From Curvivirga aplysinae (GTDB lineage: Bacteria > Pseudomonadota > Alphaproteobacteria > UBA8366 > Aestuariispiraceae), in the NCBI RefSeq assembly GCF_009711445.1, contig NZ_SMMC01000215.1, positions 1 to 38,547 of the forward strand: a stretch of DNA of 38,547 nucleotides, given 5' to 3'. The stretch's first letter is position 1; every line of letters starts with the position of its first letter. The notes beneath the pieces were generated by a model. It made no database searches, was not told where the DNA came from, and worked only from the letters and a program-made list of their open reading frames with translations. Shown here one piece after another: positions 1-8,378 of the stretch. Position numbers and translations under genes: made by a program.

Positions 1-13
1 GAACACCCACAAA

Positions 14-50
14 CTTTCCACAATTACTTGTGGATAACTTTTGGGGATAA
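14..50. promoter_or_regulatory. Cluster of DnaA-box-like sites
   Basis: TGTGGATAA at 29-37 is a perfect reverse-complement match to the DnaA box TTATCCACA. TGGGGATAA at 42-50 has one mismatch, and CTTTCCACA at 14-22 has two and faces the other way. The two outer half-sites form the hairpin CCACAA-TTAC-TTGTGG at 18-33. The surroundings are AT-rich. Such clusters occur at replication origins and also in DnaA-controlled promoters. The window edge cuts the region, so origin function is only a possibility. Confidence 0.4.
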
Positions 51-82
51 ATTACTTATATGAAGAGACAGAAAGTTTTTTC

Positions 83-103
83 CATACTTAAGCGTGAAGT
101 ATG
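83..103. repeat. 7-bp inverted repeat upstream of the DUF1835 promoter
   Basis: CATACTT (83-89) and AAGTATG (97-103) form a perfect 7-bp dyad around a 7-base centre. It lies about 16 bp upstream of the predicted -35 box of the DUF1835/regulator operon, so it could be an upstream protein-binding site. Its arms differ from the ACTCTG dyads downstream. Function unknown. Confidence 0.35.
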
Positions 104-119
104 ATAATTCCGTTTATAT

Positions 120-164
120 TTGACACTCTGAAAAACAGAGTTAAATTACTCTGAATTTCAGAGT
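120..164 (+). promoter_or_regulatory. Promoter with two identical-arm dyad operators
   Basis: A consensus -35 box TTGACA lies at 120-125, with a plausible -10 TAAATT at 142-147 (spacer 16). ACTCTG-N5-CAGAGT occurs twice, at 125-141 and 148-164, with a start-to-start distance of 23 bp. The first dyad fills the spacer and the second covers the expected transcription start. This layout is typical of a repressor operator. The small winged-helix protein encoded second in the operon is the natural candidate to bind it (inference). Confidence 0.6.
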
Positions 165-185
165 AATTATTGATTGGCAGAAAAA

Positions 186-1199
186 ATGAAAATTTTACAC
201 ATCACAAATGGGGATGCAGCGGCAAACTTAATTAAGGAAAGTAACCTAAAAGGTGACGTTCTACCTTGGCGCGACCCGATGCATCATGGCCCTTTTCGAG
301 GTAAATCTAACCTGACATCTACCAGTCAATTACGTGCAGAATATTTATCCGGCTTTGGACTCAATGCAGAAGATGTTGTCAGAGATTTTCAATTACGTGA
401 TGCTCATATACTTGCTGCTGATAAATATGAAGAAATCATTCTTTGGTTTGAACATGATCTACTAGATCAGTTACAAATACTTCAAATACTTGATCAATTA
501 CATCAAATACATATTGATCCATCCAAGTTATACATGATCTGCATCGATAAACATAAAGAGATCAGTCATTTCCGCGGATTAGGGCAACTAAATATTGATC
601 AGATTTCCAACCTATCTTCCACGAAATCAAACATTACAAATATGGATTTAGATATTGCTTCAAAAGGATGGAAAGCTTTTACAAACAACCAACCAAATGA
701 ATTACTAAACTTTTCAAAGTCCGATCACGCTTCTTTCCCATTTTTAAAAGCTGCATTATTCCGACATTTTGAAGAATACCCGAACGCACAAACCGGTTTA
801 ACACGCACTGAATACCAAATCTTGAATCTAGTAAGAGAAGGCATAAACACACCTGTTGATATATTCCGTCAGAATATGGAGCTGGAAGAATGTCTATATA
901 TTGGGGATTGGTATAGCTATATATTAATCGAAAAATTATGTTCCGGCGAAACACCGTTATTAACAACTCAATCTGATGAGGCTTTTTGGTTTGCCCCTAA
1001 ATACGAAACAGGCTCTACACCTTTTGAGGAACAAAAACTTCTCCTCACAGAATATGGCAATCAGGTTTTAGAGGGGGCAGCAACAGCATTTGACTTTCTG
1101 GATCGCGATGAATGGTTGGGTGGCGTCCAATTAAAATCAGGTCGCCCCTTATGGACATGGGATCAGCATAATCAAACATTTATCTTAAAGAATGTTTAG
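186..1199 (+). CDS. DUF1835 domain-containing protein
   Basis: This 337-residue protein carries the DUF1835 signature: it opens with ILHITNGDAAANLI, followed by LPWRDPMHHGPF (about residues 27-38) and an EEIILWFEHDLLDQLQ segment near residues 80-96. The biochemical role of DUF1835 is not established, and no signal peptide or membrane segment is visible. An upstream TTG at 174 is in frame, but the ATG at 186 puts the conserved motif at the very N-terminus, so I prefer it; neither has a clear ribosome binding site. A winged-helix regulator gene starts three bases after the stop, so the two form an operon, probably controlled by the paired ACTCTG dyads just upstream. Confidence 0.8.
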   Translation: MKILHITNGDAAANLIKESNLKGDVLPWRDPMHHGPFRGKSNLTSTSQLRAEYLSGFGLNAEDVVRDFQLRDAHILAADKYEEIILWFEHDLLDQLQILQILDQLHQIHIDPSKLYMICIDKHKEISHFRGLGQLNIDQISNLSSTKSNITNMDLDIASKGWKAFTNNQPNELLNFSKSDHASFPFLKAALFRHFEEYPNAQTGLTRTEYQILNLVREGINTPVDIFRQNMELEECLYIGDWYSYILIEKLCSGETPLLTTQSDEAFWFAPKYETGSTPFEEQKLLLTEYGNQVLEGAATAFDFLDRDEWLGGVQLKSGRPLWTWDQHNQTFILKNV

Positions 1200-1202
1200 G
1201 CT

Positions 1203-1511
1203 ATGTCCCGATATCCTAAACTGGACCCCATATTGCACCAACCTGTCCGAACACGTTTAGCCATATTACTCGTCATGGAGCCACGCAGCTTTAAACAGCT
1301 AAAGACATTATTGAATATTACAGATGGAAATCTTGATGCTCACCTGAAGAAACTTAGCAATGAAGGCTATCTACATAGTCAAATGATTACGGATGATGGG
1401 CGCCCCTATACTCTCTATCAGCTATCAGACAGTGGCCGTCGTGCGTTTAAAGACTATGAGAAAACTTTGAAGCTTTGGCTATCTAACCTTCAGGAAACCG
1501 ATAATTCCTGA
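1203..1511 (+). CDS. Small winged-helix transcriptional regulator (HTH_34 type)
   Basis: A 102-residue stand-alone winged-helix DNA-binding protein. The helix-turn-helix lies around residues 30-55 (FKQLKTLLNITDGNLDAHLK) and is followed by the wing DDGRPYTLYQLSDSGRRAF, as in MarR/ArsR-like PF13601 proteins. It has no ligand domain. The gene starts three bases after the DUF1835 stop, so it is probably translationally coupled to it. Its likely target is its own promoter, where two ACTCTG-N5-CAGAGT dyads sit; this is inference from position. The 3' end overlaps the convergent pyridoxal kinase gene by 22 bp. Confidence 0.8.
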   Translation: MSRYPKLDPILHQPVRTRLAILLVMEPRSFKQLKTLLNITDGNLDAHLKKLSNEGYLHSQMITDDGRPYTLYQLSDSGRRAFKDYEKTLKLWLSNLQETDNS

Positions 1512-2353
1512 ACATCAAATTTGAAACGCGGTTCTGAGATCATATCCTGCGCTTTAACAAGGACAATTTCTTCGCTTTTCATCGCTAATGTTTCATGCAG
1601 CAGGCTATAAACTGATGCCACCATCTGTGCCAATGCCTGATCCACTTTCTTACATTTTAAGTAATGCGCAAGATATAAGGCCGCAGATAAATCACCTGAT
1701 CCGCTTGGTTGAATGTCAAAAGGCAGCTTGGGTGTTTGAACTTTAAAAACTTTATCCTTTGACACAGCAAGCATTGAGATCGTATCGGGATCATCCGTGG
1801 AGGTCTCAACACTTGTCACAATCACAACATCCGGCCCAACCTCTATCAACTTGCAGGTCGCAGATACAATATCAGATGTTGTTGTTAAGGAAGATCCGCT
1901 TAATGTTTCCAACTCAAAGTGATTGGGAATAAGAATATCGGCCTTTGGTAAAACCTCTCGACCAATGAAATCCGGGATATCAGGATGTACATAAATGTCT
2001 TTACCGCGATCTCCCATCACAGGGTCACAACAATATAGTGCAGAATTATTAGCTTCTTGAACTTGCTTTACAGCTGATAAAACAACCTCCCCTAGTTCCA
2101 CAGAACCAAGATATCCTGAAAGAATAGCCTCACAGGATGAAAATACATTACGTTCCCCAATCCCTTGGATAACATCTGCAACATCTTGGGCGGGCAATAC
2201 CGGCCCTTTTACTGTTGGGTAACCCGCATGATTTGAAAACAACACTGTATTTACAGGCCAGACTTCATAACCAAGGCGTTGTAGCGGAAAGACGGCTGCG
2301 GCATTTCCCACATGCCCATATGAAACATGACTTTGAATTGTAAGTATCGACAT
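1490..2353 (-). CDS. pdxY: Pyridoxal kinase PdxY-like
   Basis: This ribokinase-family enzyme should phosphorylate pyridoxal to pyridoxal 5'-phosphate in B6 salvage. It reads like E. coli PdxY: SILTIQSHVSYGHVGNAAA at the N-terminus, VWPVNTVLFSNHAGY (substrate region), LSGYLGSVELGE, CDPVMGD, and a C-terminal SGSGDLSAALYL holding the catalytic Asp of the GxGD motif. The frame stays open to an ATG at 2401, but the extra 16 residues do not resemble the family, so I place the start at 2353, which gives 287 residues, the usual family length. Neither start has an ideal ribosome binding site. The stop overlaps the end of the winged-helix regulator gene. Confidence 0.88.
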   Translation of the reverse strand: MSILTIQSHVSYGHVGNAAAVFPLQRLGYEVWPVNTVLFSNHAGYPTVKGPVLPAQDVADVIQGIGERNVFSSCEAILSGYLGSVELGEVVLSAVKQVQEANNSALYCCDPVMGDRGKDIYVHPDIPDFIGREVLPKADILIPNHFELETLSGSSLTTTSDIVSATCKLIEVGPDVVIVTSVETSTDDPDTISMLAVSKDKVFKVQTPKLPFDIQPSGSGDLSAALYLAHYLKCKKVDQALAQMVASVYSLLHETLAMKSEEIVLVKAQDMISEPRFKFDVQELSVS

Positions 2354-2503
2354 AAGGCGCAGCATAGCCAAAATCCAAGACCTGTCGATTCTTATTTCCA
2401 TTCCTCAATCTTGTTACTGATTGAAATAAAAGAGTAACTTGCCAGATAATAAGGCAGGTTTATACTCTCACTTCTAAGTCTATATTTATGATGAGGCCAC
2501 GTT

Positions 2504-3382
2504 ATGTCCATTGATAATCGTCCACGCCGTTCCATGCTTTACATGCCGGGATCAAATGCCCGCGCACTTGATAAAGGACGCAGCCTGAAAGTTGATACGA
2601 TTATCATGGATCTGGAAGATGCGGTCGCACCTGAAGCCAAAATGGAAGCACGTCAGGAAATTATAAATCATCTGAAAGAAGGTGGTTATGGCAATCGCGA
2701 AATTATCGTTCGGGTGAATGCTATTGATACTCCTTGGGGGGAAGAAGACTTGCGCATCATGGCCCATTCTGGTGCCCATGCGATCATGTTACCTAAAGTA
2801 AATACAGCAAAACGCGTTCAAAAATCGGTGGATATATTGGAACGGGCTGGTGCGCCAGATAATTTGAAAATCTGGTGTATGATGGAAACACCCAAAGGCA
2901 TTCTAAACGCCAAGGATATTGCCAAATCCCATCCGCGCATGGCAGGCCTCTTATTAGGACTGGAAGATTTAGCAAAAGATTTACGGGTACAACCTGATGC
3001 GGATCGCAGCCAGCTGCAATTTTCCACGCAACGCTGCATCCTTGCTGCCCGTGCCTATGGCCTTGCAGTAATTGATGGGGTTTATACAGATGTGCATAAT
3101 CTGGATGGATTGCGACAATCTTGCGAACAAGCCTTAGCTATGGGTTTTGATGGCAAAAGCCTGATCCATCCTAAAAATCTGGATATCGCAAATGAAGTCT
3201 TTGCCCCAAGTGAGGAAGAAGTTGCTCACGCAAAAGAGGTGATTGAAGCTTTCAATGCCGCCAAAGCAGAGAAGAAAGCAGTTGCTTTGCTGAATGGAAA
3301 ATTAATCGAAGGCCTTCATGCAAAAGAGGCCCAGCGCATACTGGACCTCTATCAAGCAATTCAAGAATTAGATGAGGAATAA
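2504..3382 (+). CDS. HpcH/HpaI-family CoA ester lyase (CitE-like)
   Basis: A 292-residue TIM-barrel lyase of the CitE/malyl-CoA lyase family, which cleaves or forms C-C bonds in acyl-CoA esters such as malyl-CoA or citramalyl-CoA. Visible motifs are RRSMLYMPGSNARALDKG at the start, DTIIMDLEDAVAPEAK (about 31-46), the IMLPKVN strand, the metal-binding acid in MMETPKGILNA, LLGLEDLAKDL, and DGKSLIHPKNL near the C-terminus. The exact substrate cannot be read from sequence. A GAGG ribosome binding site lies upstream of the ATG. The gene stands alone and ends three bases from the convergent ABC ATPase gene. It is not the beta subunit of a citrate lyase complex, because no citD or citF is nearby. 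Confidence 0.85.
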   Translation: MSIDNRPRRSMLYMPGSNARALDKGRSLKVDTIIMDLEDAVAPEAKMEARQEIINHLKEGGYGNREIIVRVNAIDTPWGEEDLRIMAHSGAHAIMLPKVNTAKRVQKSVDILERAGAPDNLKIWCMMETPKGILNAKDIAKSHPRMAGLLLGLEDLAKDLRVQPDADRSQLQFSTQRCILAARAYGLAVIDGVYTDVHNLDGLRQSCEQALAMGFDGKSLIHPKNLDIANEVFAPSEEEVAHAKEVIEAFNAAKAEKKAVALLNGKLIEGLHAKEAQRILDLYQAIQELDEE

Positions 3383-3385
3383 TAT

Positions 3386-4375
3386 TTAGGCCGCAGCCTG
3401 CGACGTAAGCTGCAAGAAGATATCTTCCAAATCCGTTTCTTCGGTGGATACATCGACGATAGAGAGACTAGCACCAGTTGTGGCGGTGATGATATCACCC
3501 GCGGTAACCTCGGAAGGTTTATAGCTGATGGTGATATAGGTGAGGCCATCGCTTTCTTTTTTCAAGCTTGGCTTGAATTTCGCCAAAGCTTCTGGTGCTT
3601 CCGATAAATCTTCACGTACGGATAGTTTTAATGTTTTCGCATCCAAACGACCTAAAAGCTTTTTCTTATCATCATGGGCAACCACAGTGCCGTGATTGAT
3701 GATGGCAATTTCGTCACAAAGTTCTTCGGCTTCTTCCAGATAATGGGTGGTCAAAAGGATCGTGGTGCCACGCTTGTTAAGTTCCACCACATTTTCCCAA
3801 AGCTGTTGACGCAATTCAATATCCACACCTGCGGTTGGTTCATCCAAAACCAGAATGGGCGGATTATGGACCATCGCTTTACCAATCAACATACGGCGAC
3901 GCATCCCACCTGACAGTGTACGGGCATAGGCATCGCGTTTATCCCAAAGGCCAACGGATTTCAAAATTTCTTCGGTGCGGCGATCTTTTTTACGCACCCC
4001 ATACATGCCCGCATGAATATTCATTAACTCTTCTGGTGTGAAGAAAGGATCGATATTTAACTCTTGCGGCACAATACCAATAGATGCTTTTGCGTTACGA
4101 GGATGTTCATCAATATCCGTACCCCAAATCTCAACACTGCCCGTTGTTTTTAAAACCAGACCTGCCATGATATTAATCATGGTGGACTTGCCTGCGCCAT
4201 TTGGGCCAAGTAATCCAAATAGGCTCCCTCTTGGAATTGCCAAATCAACATTATCCAGCGCCAGTTTGCCCGGTGCTTTACCTTGCGGCTTATATTTCTT
4301 GGTCAGACCTTTAATGTTGATCGCATATTCCGGTGTCGGAATTGCAGCACCTTTTGAAATGGCTGAACTGCCCAT
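3386..4375 (-). CDS. ABC-2 type transporter ATP-binding protein (YadG/CcmA-like)
   Basis: This 329-residue protein is an ABC ATPase of the DrrA/YadG export class. Walker A is GPNGAGKST (57-65), the Q-loop is IGIVPQELNID, the signature is LSGGMRRRMLIGKAMVHNP, Walker B is ILVLDEPTAGVD, and the switch His is in LLTTHYLEEAEELCD. About 90 C-terminal residues follow, including the TEETDLEDIFLQL ending typical of this subgroup. Such ATPases normally pair with an ABC-2 permease encoded next to them. None is present here: the downstream neighbour is convergent and the upstream one divergent. The permease must be elsewhere, and the substrate is unknown. Confidence 0.88.
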   Translation of the reverse strand: MGSSAISKGAAIPTPEYAINIKGLTKKYKPQGKAPGKLALDNVDLAIPRGSLFGLLGPNGAGKSTMINIMAGLVLKTTGSVEIWGTDIDEHPRNAKASIGIVPQELNIDPFFTPEELMNIHAGMYGVRKKDRRTEEILKSVGLWDKRDAYARTLSGGMRRRMLIGKAMVHNPPILVLDEPTAGVDIELRQQLWENVVELNKRGTTILLTTHYLEEAEELCDEIAIINHGTVVAHDDKKKLLGRLDAKTLKLSVREDLSEAPEALAKFKPSLKKESDGLTYITISYKPSEVTAGDIITATTGASLSIVDVSTEETDLEDIFLQLTSQAAA

Positions 4376-4605
4376 TGAATTATTTCCTTAACTTTCCGTA
4401 TTTCAAACCCGCTTCGCCCCCGATATTTGCTATCTATTTATTCAGACATTAGATAAAATTTGGGCTGACATTATTGATTTATGGAGTTATGTATATTTTT
4501 ACAAGCTGTCTTGCGAAGAAAAGCTCTCTAAAGACTTATTCTTATCAAGAAACAGATCAGGATTAAACCATAGTTTAAAGAACTAATAAACGGGGAGTTT
4601 CCTCC

Positions 4606-4806
4606 ATGCAGGCACCAGATATTAATCAACCGGAAACAGTTGAAGTTGAAAGTCTAAAAGTTTCCTGTGACGGTGGTGGGGGCGCATTGGGCCATCCAAA
4701 AGTTTATCTAACCATCACACAAGATAAAGAGAACTTTGTTGACTGCCCTTATTGCGACAAACGTTTTGTGCTGAAAGAAGGCGCAAAAGTTGGTGGTCAC
4801 CACTAA
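4606..4806 (+). CDS. Zinc-finger protein, zf-CHCC / NDUFS6-like
   Basis: A 66-residue protein with the zf-CHCC pattern: VSCDGGGGALGHPKVYL supplies the first Cys and the His, and VDCPYCDKRFVL supplies the CxxC pair. This matches the alphaproteobacterial homologue of the mitochondrial complex I subunit NDUFS6, which binds zinc; a role in respiratory complex I assembly is known for the mitochondrial family and inferred here. The ribosome binding site GGGGAG sits 9-10 bases before the ATG, and the TTTCCTCC between them could fold back on it. The gene appears monocistronic, with a hairpin following before polA. Confidence 0.85.
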   Translation: MQAPDINQPETVEVESLKVSCDGGGGALGHPKVYLTITQDKENFVDCPYCDKRFVLKEGAKVGGHH

Positions 4807-4853
4807 GTTTTATCTAGGCTAAGTATAGCTTCTCAGATAAATTAAGTTTCGAT

Positions 4854-4880
4854 TTCGGGGTGGGTTTAACTCGCCCCGAA
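4854..4880 (+). terminator. Hairpin between the zinc-finger gene and polA
   Basis: TTCGGGGTG (4854-4862) pairs with CGCCCCGAA (4872-4880), including one G-U pair, around a 9-base loop. The sequence after it (TCTGTTTAGA) has only a weak T-run, so termination may be partial. Confidence 0.45.
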
Positions 4881-4951
4881 TCTGTTTAGACTATCTCCAA
4901 ATTTAACGATAAATCTGCTGTATCTATTTCAGCCAGTATAAGGGAAATTCC

Positions 4952-7729
4952 ATGTCCGATACCAATGCCGATAGCAATAAACCAAGACATGTCTATCTGA
5001 TTGATGGATCGGGCTATATTTTCCGTGCTTATTTTGGTTTACCACCCATGAGTAAAGCGGATGGCACACCAACCAATGCTGTATTTGGTTTTTCCACCAT
5101 GATCCATAAATTGGTGGAAGATACTGATGCAGATTATGTCGGGGTTATGTTTGATCGCGCGCGCGCGGGTTTCCGTTCAGAAATTTATCCTGACTATAAA
5201 GCACATCGTCCAGAAGCCCCGGATGACCTGAAACCGCAATTCCCTCTAATTCGTGAAGCCGCCGAAGCCTTTAATCTGCCCGCTGTTGATATGGAAGGTT
5301 TTGAGGCCGACGATCTGATCGCAACCTATGCCCGCCAAGCACGTGACCTTGGGGCAGAAGTCACCATTGTCTCATCCGATAAAGATTTGATGCAATTGGT
5401 GGGTGATGGGATTTCCATGTGGGATCCAATGAAAAATATCAAGATTGGCCCGGAACAAGTGGTAGAGAAATTTGGTGTTGGACCAGAGCGCGTCGTAGAT
5501 GTGCAAGCACTGGCAGGGGATAGTGCCGATAACGTACCGGGTGTTGCAGGTATTGGTATCAAAACTGCGGCGCAATTAATTGATGAATATGGTGATCTGG
5601 AAAGCCTGCTAGATCGTGCTGAGGAAATCAAACAGCCAAAGCGCCGTGAAAAACTGATGGAACAGGCCGATCTTGCGCGTATCTCTAAGGAATTGGTGAC
5701 ATTAAAACAAGATGTGGATGTAGAAGTCCCTCTATCTGAGTTGAAACGCCGTCCATTAGATGAAGACAAGCTTCTTGATTTCTTACGTGAGATGGAATTC
5801 AAACGTTTGATTTCCAAATTTGAAAGCCATGATCATGGCAAGTTCAATGAAGTAAAGAAAGCGGAAATCAAAGCAGAATACAGCTTGGTCCAAGATGAAG
5901 AAACGCTTCAAAAATGGATTGATGAAGCCTATTCCGTTGGACATGTAGCGGTTGACACAGAAACCACCAGTGTTAATCAAAATATCGCTGAACTGGTTGG
6001 TATTTCTCTCTGTTCAATCGCAGGTAAAGCTTGTTATATCCCAGTGGATCATAAGGCAAAAGTAGTTCAGGGGGATTTACTTGGTGGTGGATCAGAAGAA
6101 GAAGAAGCCCCCAAACAAATTAATAAAGCCCGTGCACTTGAGATGTTAAAGCCACTTCTGGAAGATATTGGTGTTCTTAAAATTGGTCAAAATATCAAAT
6201 ATGATATGACCATTTTCGCCCGCAATGGGGTGAATGTCTCCCCCGTTGATGACACAATGTTATTAAGTTTTGTGCTTGAAGGCGGATTACATGGCCATGG
6301 TATGGATGAATTGGCCGAACTTCACCTAGGTGTAAAACCAATTAAATTTGAAGAAGTCGCAGGTAAAGGCAAACAACAGGTTACCTTTGACTATGTGGAG
6401 TTAGATAAAGCACGCGACTATGCCGCAGAAGATGCAGATGTAACCTTACGTTTATGGGAAATACTCAAACCGCGATTGCTGCAGGAAAAACTGACAACGC
6501 TTTATGAGACAATTGAACGCCCCTTAACCAAAATCCTTTCTGATATGGAACAAGAAGGCGTGTTGGTTGATCCGGCCCGTCTCACCCAGCTTTCAGCTGA
6601 TTTTGCGGATCGTATTGCGGAATTGGAAAAAGAAATCCATGAATTGGCTGGACAAGAATTTAATATCGGCTCCCCCAAACAAATGGGTGAAATCCTGTTT
6701 GAAAAATTAGAACTTTCGGGTGGCAAGAAAACCAAGACCGGTAGTTATTCTACCAGCGCCGACGTATTAGAAAGCTTGGCGCATGAACATGCAATCGTTG
6801 CTAAAATCCTAGAATGGCGCGGATTAAGCAAACTGCGTTCCACCTATACCGAAGCTTTACTGCGTGAGATTAACCCGACCAGTAAACGTGTTCATACATC
6901 CTATATGATGACCGGGGCGCAAACTGGTCGTTTAAGTTCAACTGATCCGAATTTACAAAATATCCCTGTGCGTACCGAAGAAGGCCGTAAAATCCGTGAA
7001 GCCTTTATTGCAAAACCGGGCAACAAATTACTCGCGCTTGATTATAGCCAAATTGAACTTCGTTTAATTGCAGAAATTGCAGGCCTTGAAACCATGCAAG
7101 CTGCTTTCCGTGATGGTATCGACATTCACGCCATGACAGCATCAGAGGTCTTTGGCGTTCCTGTTGAAGGTATGGACCCAATGATGCGCCGAAACGCCAA
7201 AGCCATTAACTTTGGTATTATCTATGGTGTCTCCGCCTTTGGTCTTGCGAACCAACTGGATGTTAGTCGTACGGAAGCCAAACAATTTATTGATAGCTAT
7301 TTTGAACGTTTCCCGGGTATTCGTAAATTTATGGATAAAACCATCGAAGACTGTCGTTCAAATGGTTATGTAGAAACTATTTTTGGTCGTCGTATCCATA
7401 TCAACAGTATCAACGATAAAAACCCAATGCGCCGCAATCATGGTGAGCGTCAGGCAATTAACGCCCCTATCCAGGGATCTGCAGCGGATGTCATCAAACG
7501 GGCTATGATCCGAATTCCGGGTATTTTGAAAACAAACGGGCATGATGATGTGAAGATGCTGTTGCAAGTGCATGACGAATTGATCTTTGAATGCCCCGAA
7601 GCAAAAGCAAAAGAGGTTGCAACCCTCCTGAAATCCACGATGGAAAAAGCGGCAGAACCTGCGTTGAGCTTAAGTTTACCACTTGTTGTAGATGCAGGTA
7701 TTGCTGATAACTGGCGGGAGGCACATTAG
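4952..7729 (+). CDS. polA: DNA polymerase I
   Basis: This 925-residue protein is a complete three-domain DNA polymerase I for Okazaki fragment maturation and repair. The 5'-3' exonuclease occupies about residues 1-290 (IDGSGYIFRAYFGLPP, EGFEADDLIATYA, SSDKDLMQLV). The 3'-5' proofreading domain keeps its catalytic residues: VDTET (exo I), GQNIKYDM (exo II) and YAAEDADVTLRLW (exo III). The polymerase domain has motif A LALDYSQIELRL near 695, motif B RRNAKAINFGIIYG near 746 and motif C LQVHDELIFE near 870. AAGGGA lies upstream of the ATG. A cupin gene begins one base after the stop, so the two are probably co-transcribed. Confidence 0.97.
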   Translation: MSDTNADSNKPRHVYLIDGSGYIFRAYFGLPPMSKADGTPTNAVFGFSTMIHKLVEDTDADYVGVMFDRARAGFRSEIYPDYKAHRPEAPDDLKPQFPLIREAAEAFNLPAVDMEGFEADDLIATYARQARDLGAEVTIVSSDKDLMQLVGDGISMWDPMKNIKIGPEQVVEKFGVGPERVVDVQALAGDSADNVPGVAGIGIKTAAQLIDEYGDLESLLDRAEEIKQPKRREKLMEQADLARISKELVTLKQDVDVEVPLSELKRRPLDEDKLLDFLREMEFKRLISKFESHDHGKFNEVKKAEIKAEYSLVQDEETLQKWIDEAYSVGHVAVDTETTSVNQNIAELVGISLCSIAGKACYIPVDHKAKVVQGDLLGGGSEEEEAPKQINKARALEMLKPLLEDIGVLKIGQNIKYDMTIFARNGVNVSPVDDTMLLSFVLEGGLHGHGMDELAELHLGVKPIKFEEVAGKGKQQVTFDYVELDKARDYAAEDADVTLRLWEILKPRLLQEKLTTLYETIERPLTKILSDMEQEGVLVDPARLTQLSADFADRIAELEKEIHELAGQEFNIGSPKQMGEILFEKLELSGGKKTKTGSYSTSADVLESLAHEHAIVAKILEWRGLSKLRSTYTEALLREINPTSKRVHTSYMMTGAQTGRLSSTDPNLQNIPVRTEEGRKIREAFIAKPGNKLLALDYSQIELRLIAEIAGLETMQAAFRDGIDIHAMTASEVFGVPVEGMDPMMRRNAKAINFGIIYGVSAFGLANQLDVSRTEAKQFIDSYFERFPGIRKFMDKTIEDCRSNGYVETIFGRRIHINSINDKNPMRRNHGERQAINAPIQGSAADVIKRAMIRIPGILKTNGHDDVKMLLQVHDELIFECPEAKAKEVATLLKSTMEKAAEPALSLSLPLVVDAGIADNWREAH

Positions 7730-7730
7730 A

Positions 7731-8369
7731 ATGAGCTTCCAGAAAGCTGTTATTGATCTTTATTCAAATGCGCGTCCTCAACATCAGGAACTGGATATAC
7801 ACTTTGCCAATTATCTAGAAGGTTTAAAAACCGAAGGACAATTGGTTGAAAGCTACAAACAGCAATCCCATGATCTTCAAACCATGTTTGGGGAATTCTT
7901 ACGTAAAGAAACATTGCCTCAGCATAACGCTTTAAAAGCGGCTTTATTGGAACTTGAAAATAAAATCAGATGGTATGATTTCAGTGATCTGGATAAACGT
8001 TTCCCAGATTACAGTAACCATATTACCTTCGCCCAAATCTTAGGACCTGTTGGCGGTTTTGGCGATGCCATGCATGAACATCCAAGCATCAATGCCGGGA
8101 TATTTATTCAAGCACCCGGCTATTATTATGCGCCACATTTCCACGATAGCGTAGAATTGTATCATGTCTTACATGGAACTGCCTATTGGAAACGTGGAGA
8201 TGAAGATTGGATGCCGCGTAAGCCGGGTGAGTTCATTTTACATGATCGTGAACAAGTGCATGCGATGCGAACGGGAGATGATCCAATCATTGCGCTTTGG
8301 GCATGGTATGGGGGACCAAATGCACCTGTTCTCTTCACAGAAACCGATTTTCACGGAAACCCACAATAA
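7731..8369 (+). CDS. DMSP-lyase-like cupin protein (DddL/DddQ family)
   Basis: A 212-residue protein with an N-terminal helical part and a C-terminal cupin barrel as in the dimethylsulfoniopropionate lyase family, whose members cleave DMSP to dimethyl sulfide and acrylate. The metal-site pattern is PGYYYAPHFHDSVELYHVL, with His136, His138, Glu142 and Tyr144, plus His177 in EQVHAMRTG. The preceding ITFAQILGPVGG also resembles DddL. Many cupins with this signature have not been shown to use DMSP, so the substrate is inferred. The frame is open to an ATG at 7692 inside polA, but GGGAGG at 7715-7720 sits ten bases before the ATG at 7731, which decides the start. The stop lies 9 bases from the convergent DUF805 gene. 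Confidence 0.75.
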   Translation: MSFQKAVIDLYSNARPQHQELDIHFANYLEGLKTEGQLVESYKQQSHDLQTMFGEFLRKETLPQHNALKAALLELENKIRWYDFSDLDKRFPDYSNHITFAQILGPVGGFGDAMHEHPSINAGIFIQAPGYYYAPHFHDSVELYHVLHGTAYWKRGDEDWMPRKPGEFILHDREQVHAMRTGDDPIIALWAWYGGPNAPVLFTETDFHGNPQ

Positions 8370-8378
8370 TTTCTAACT

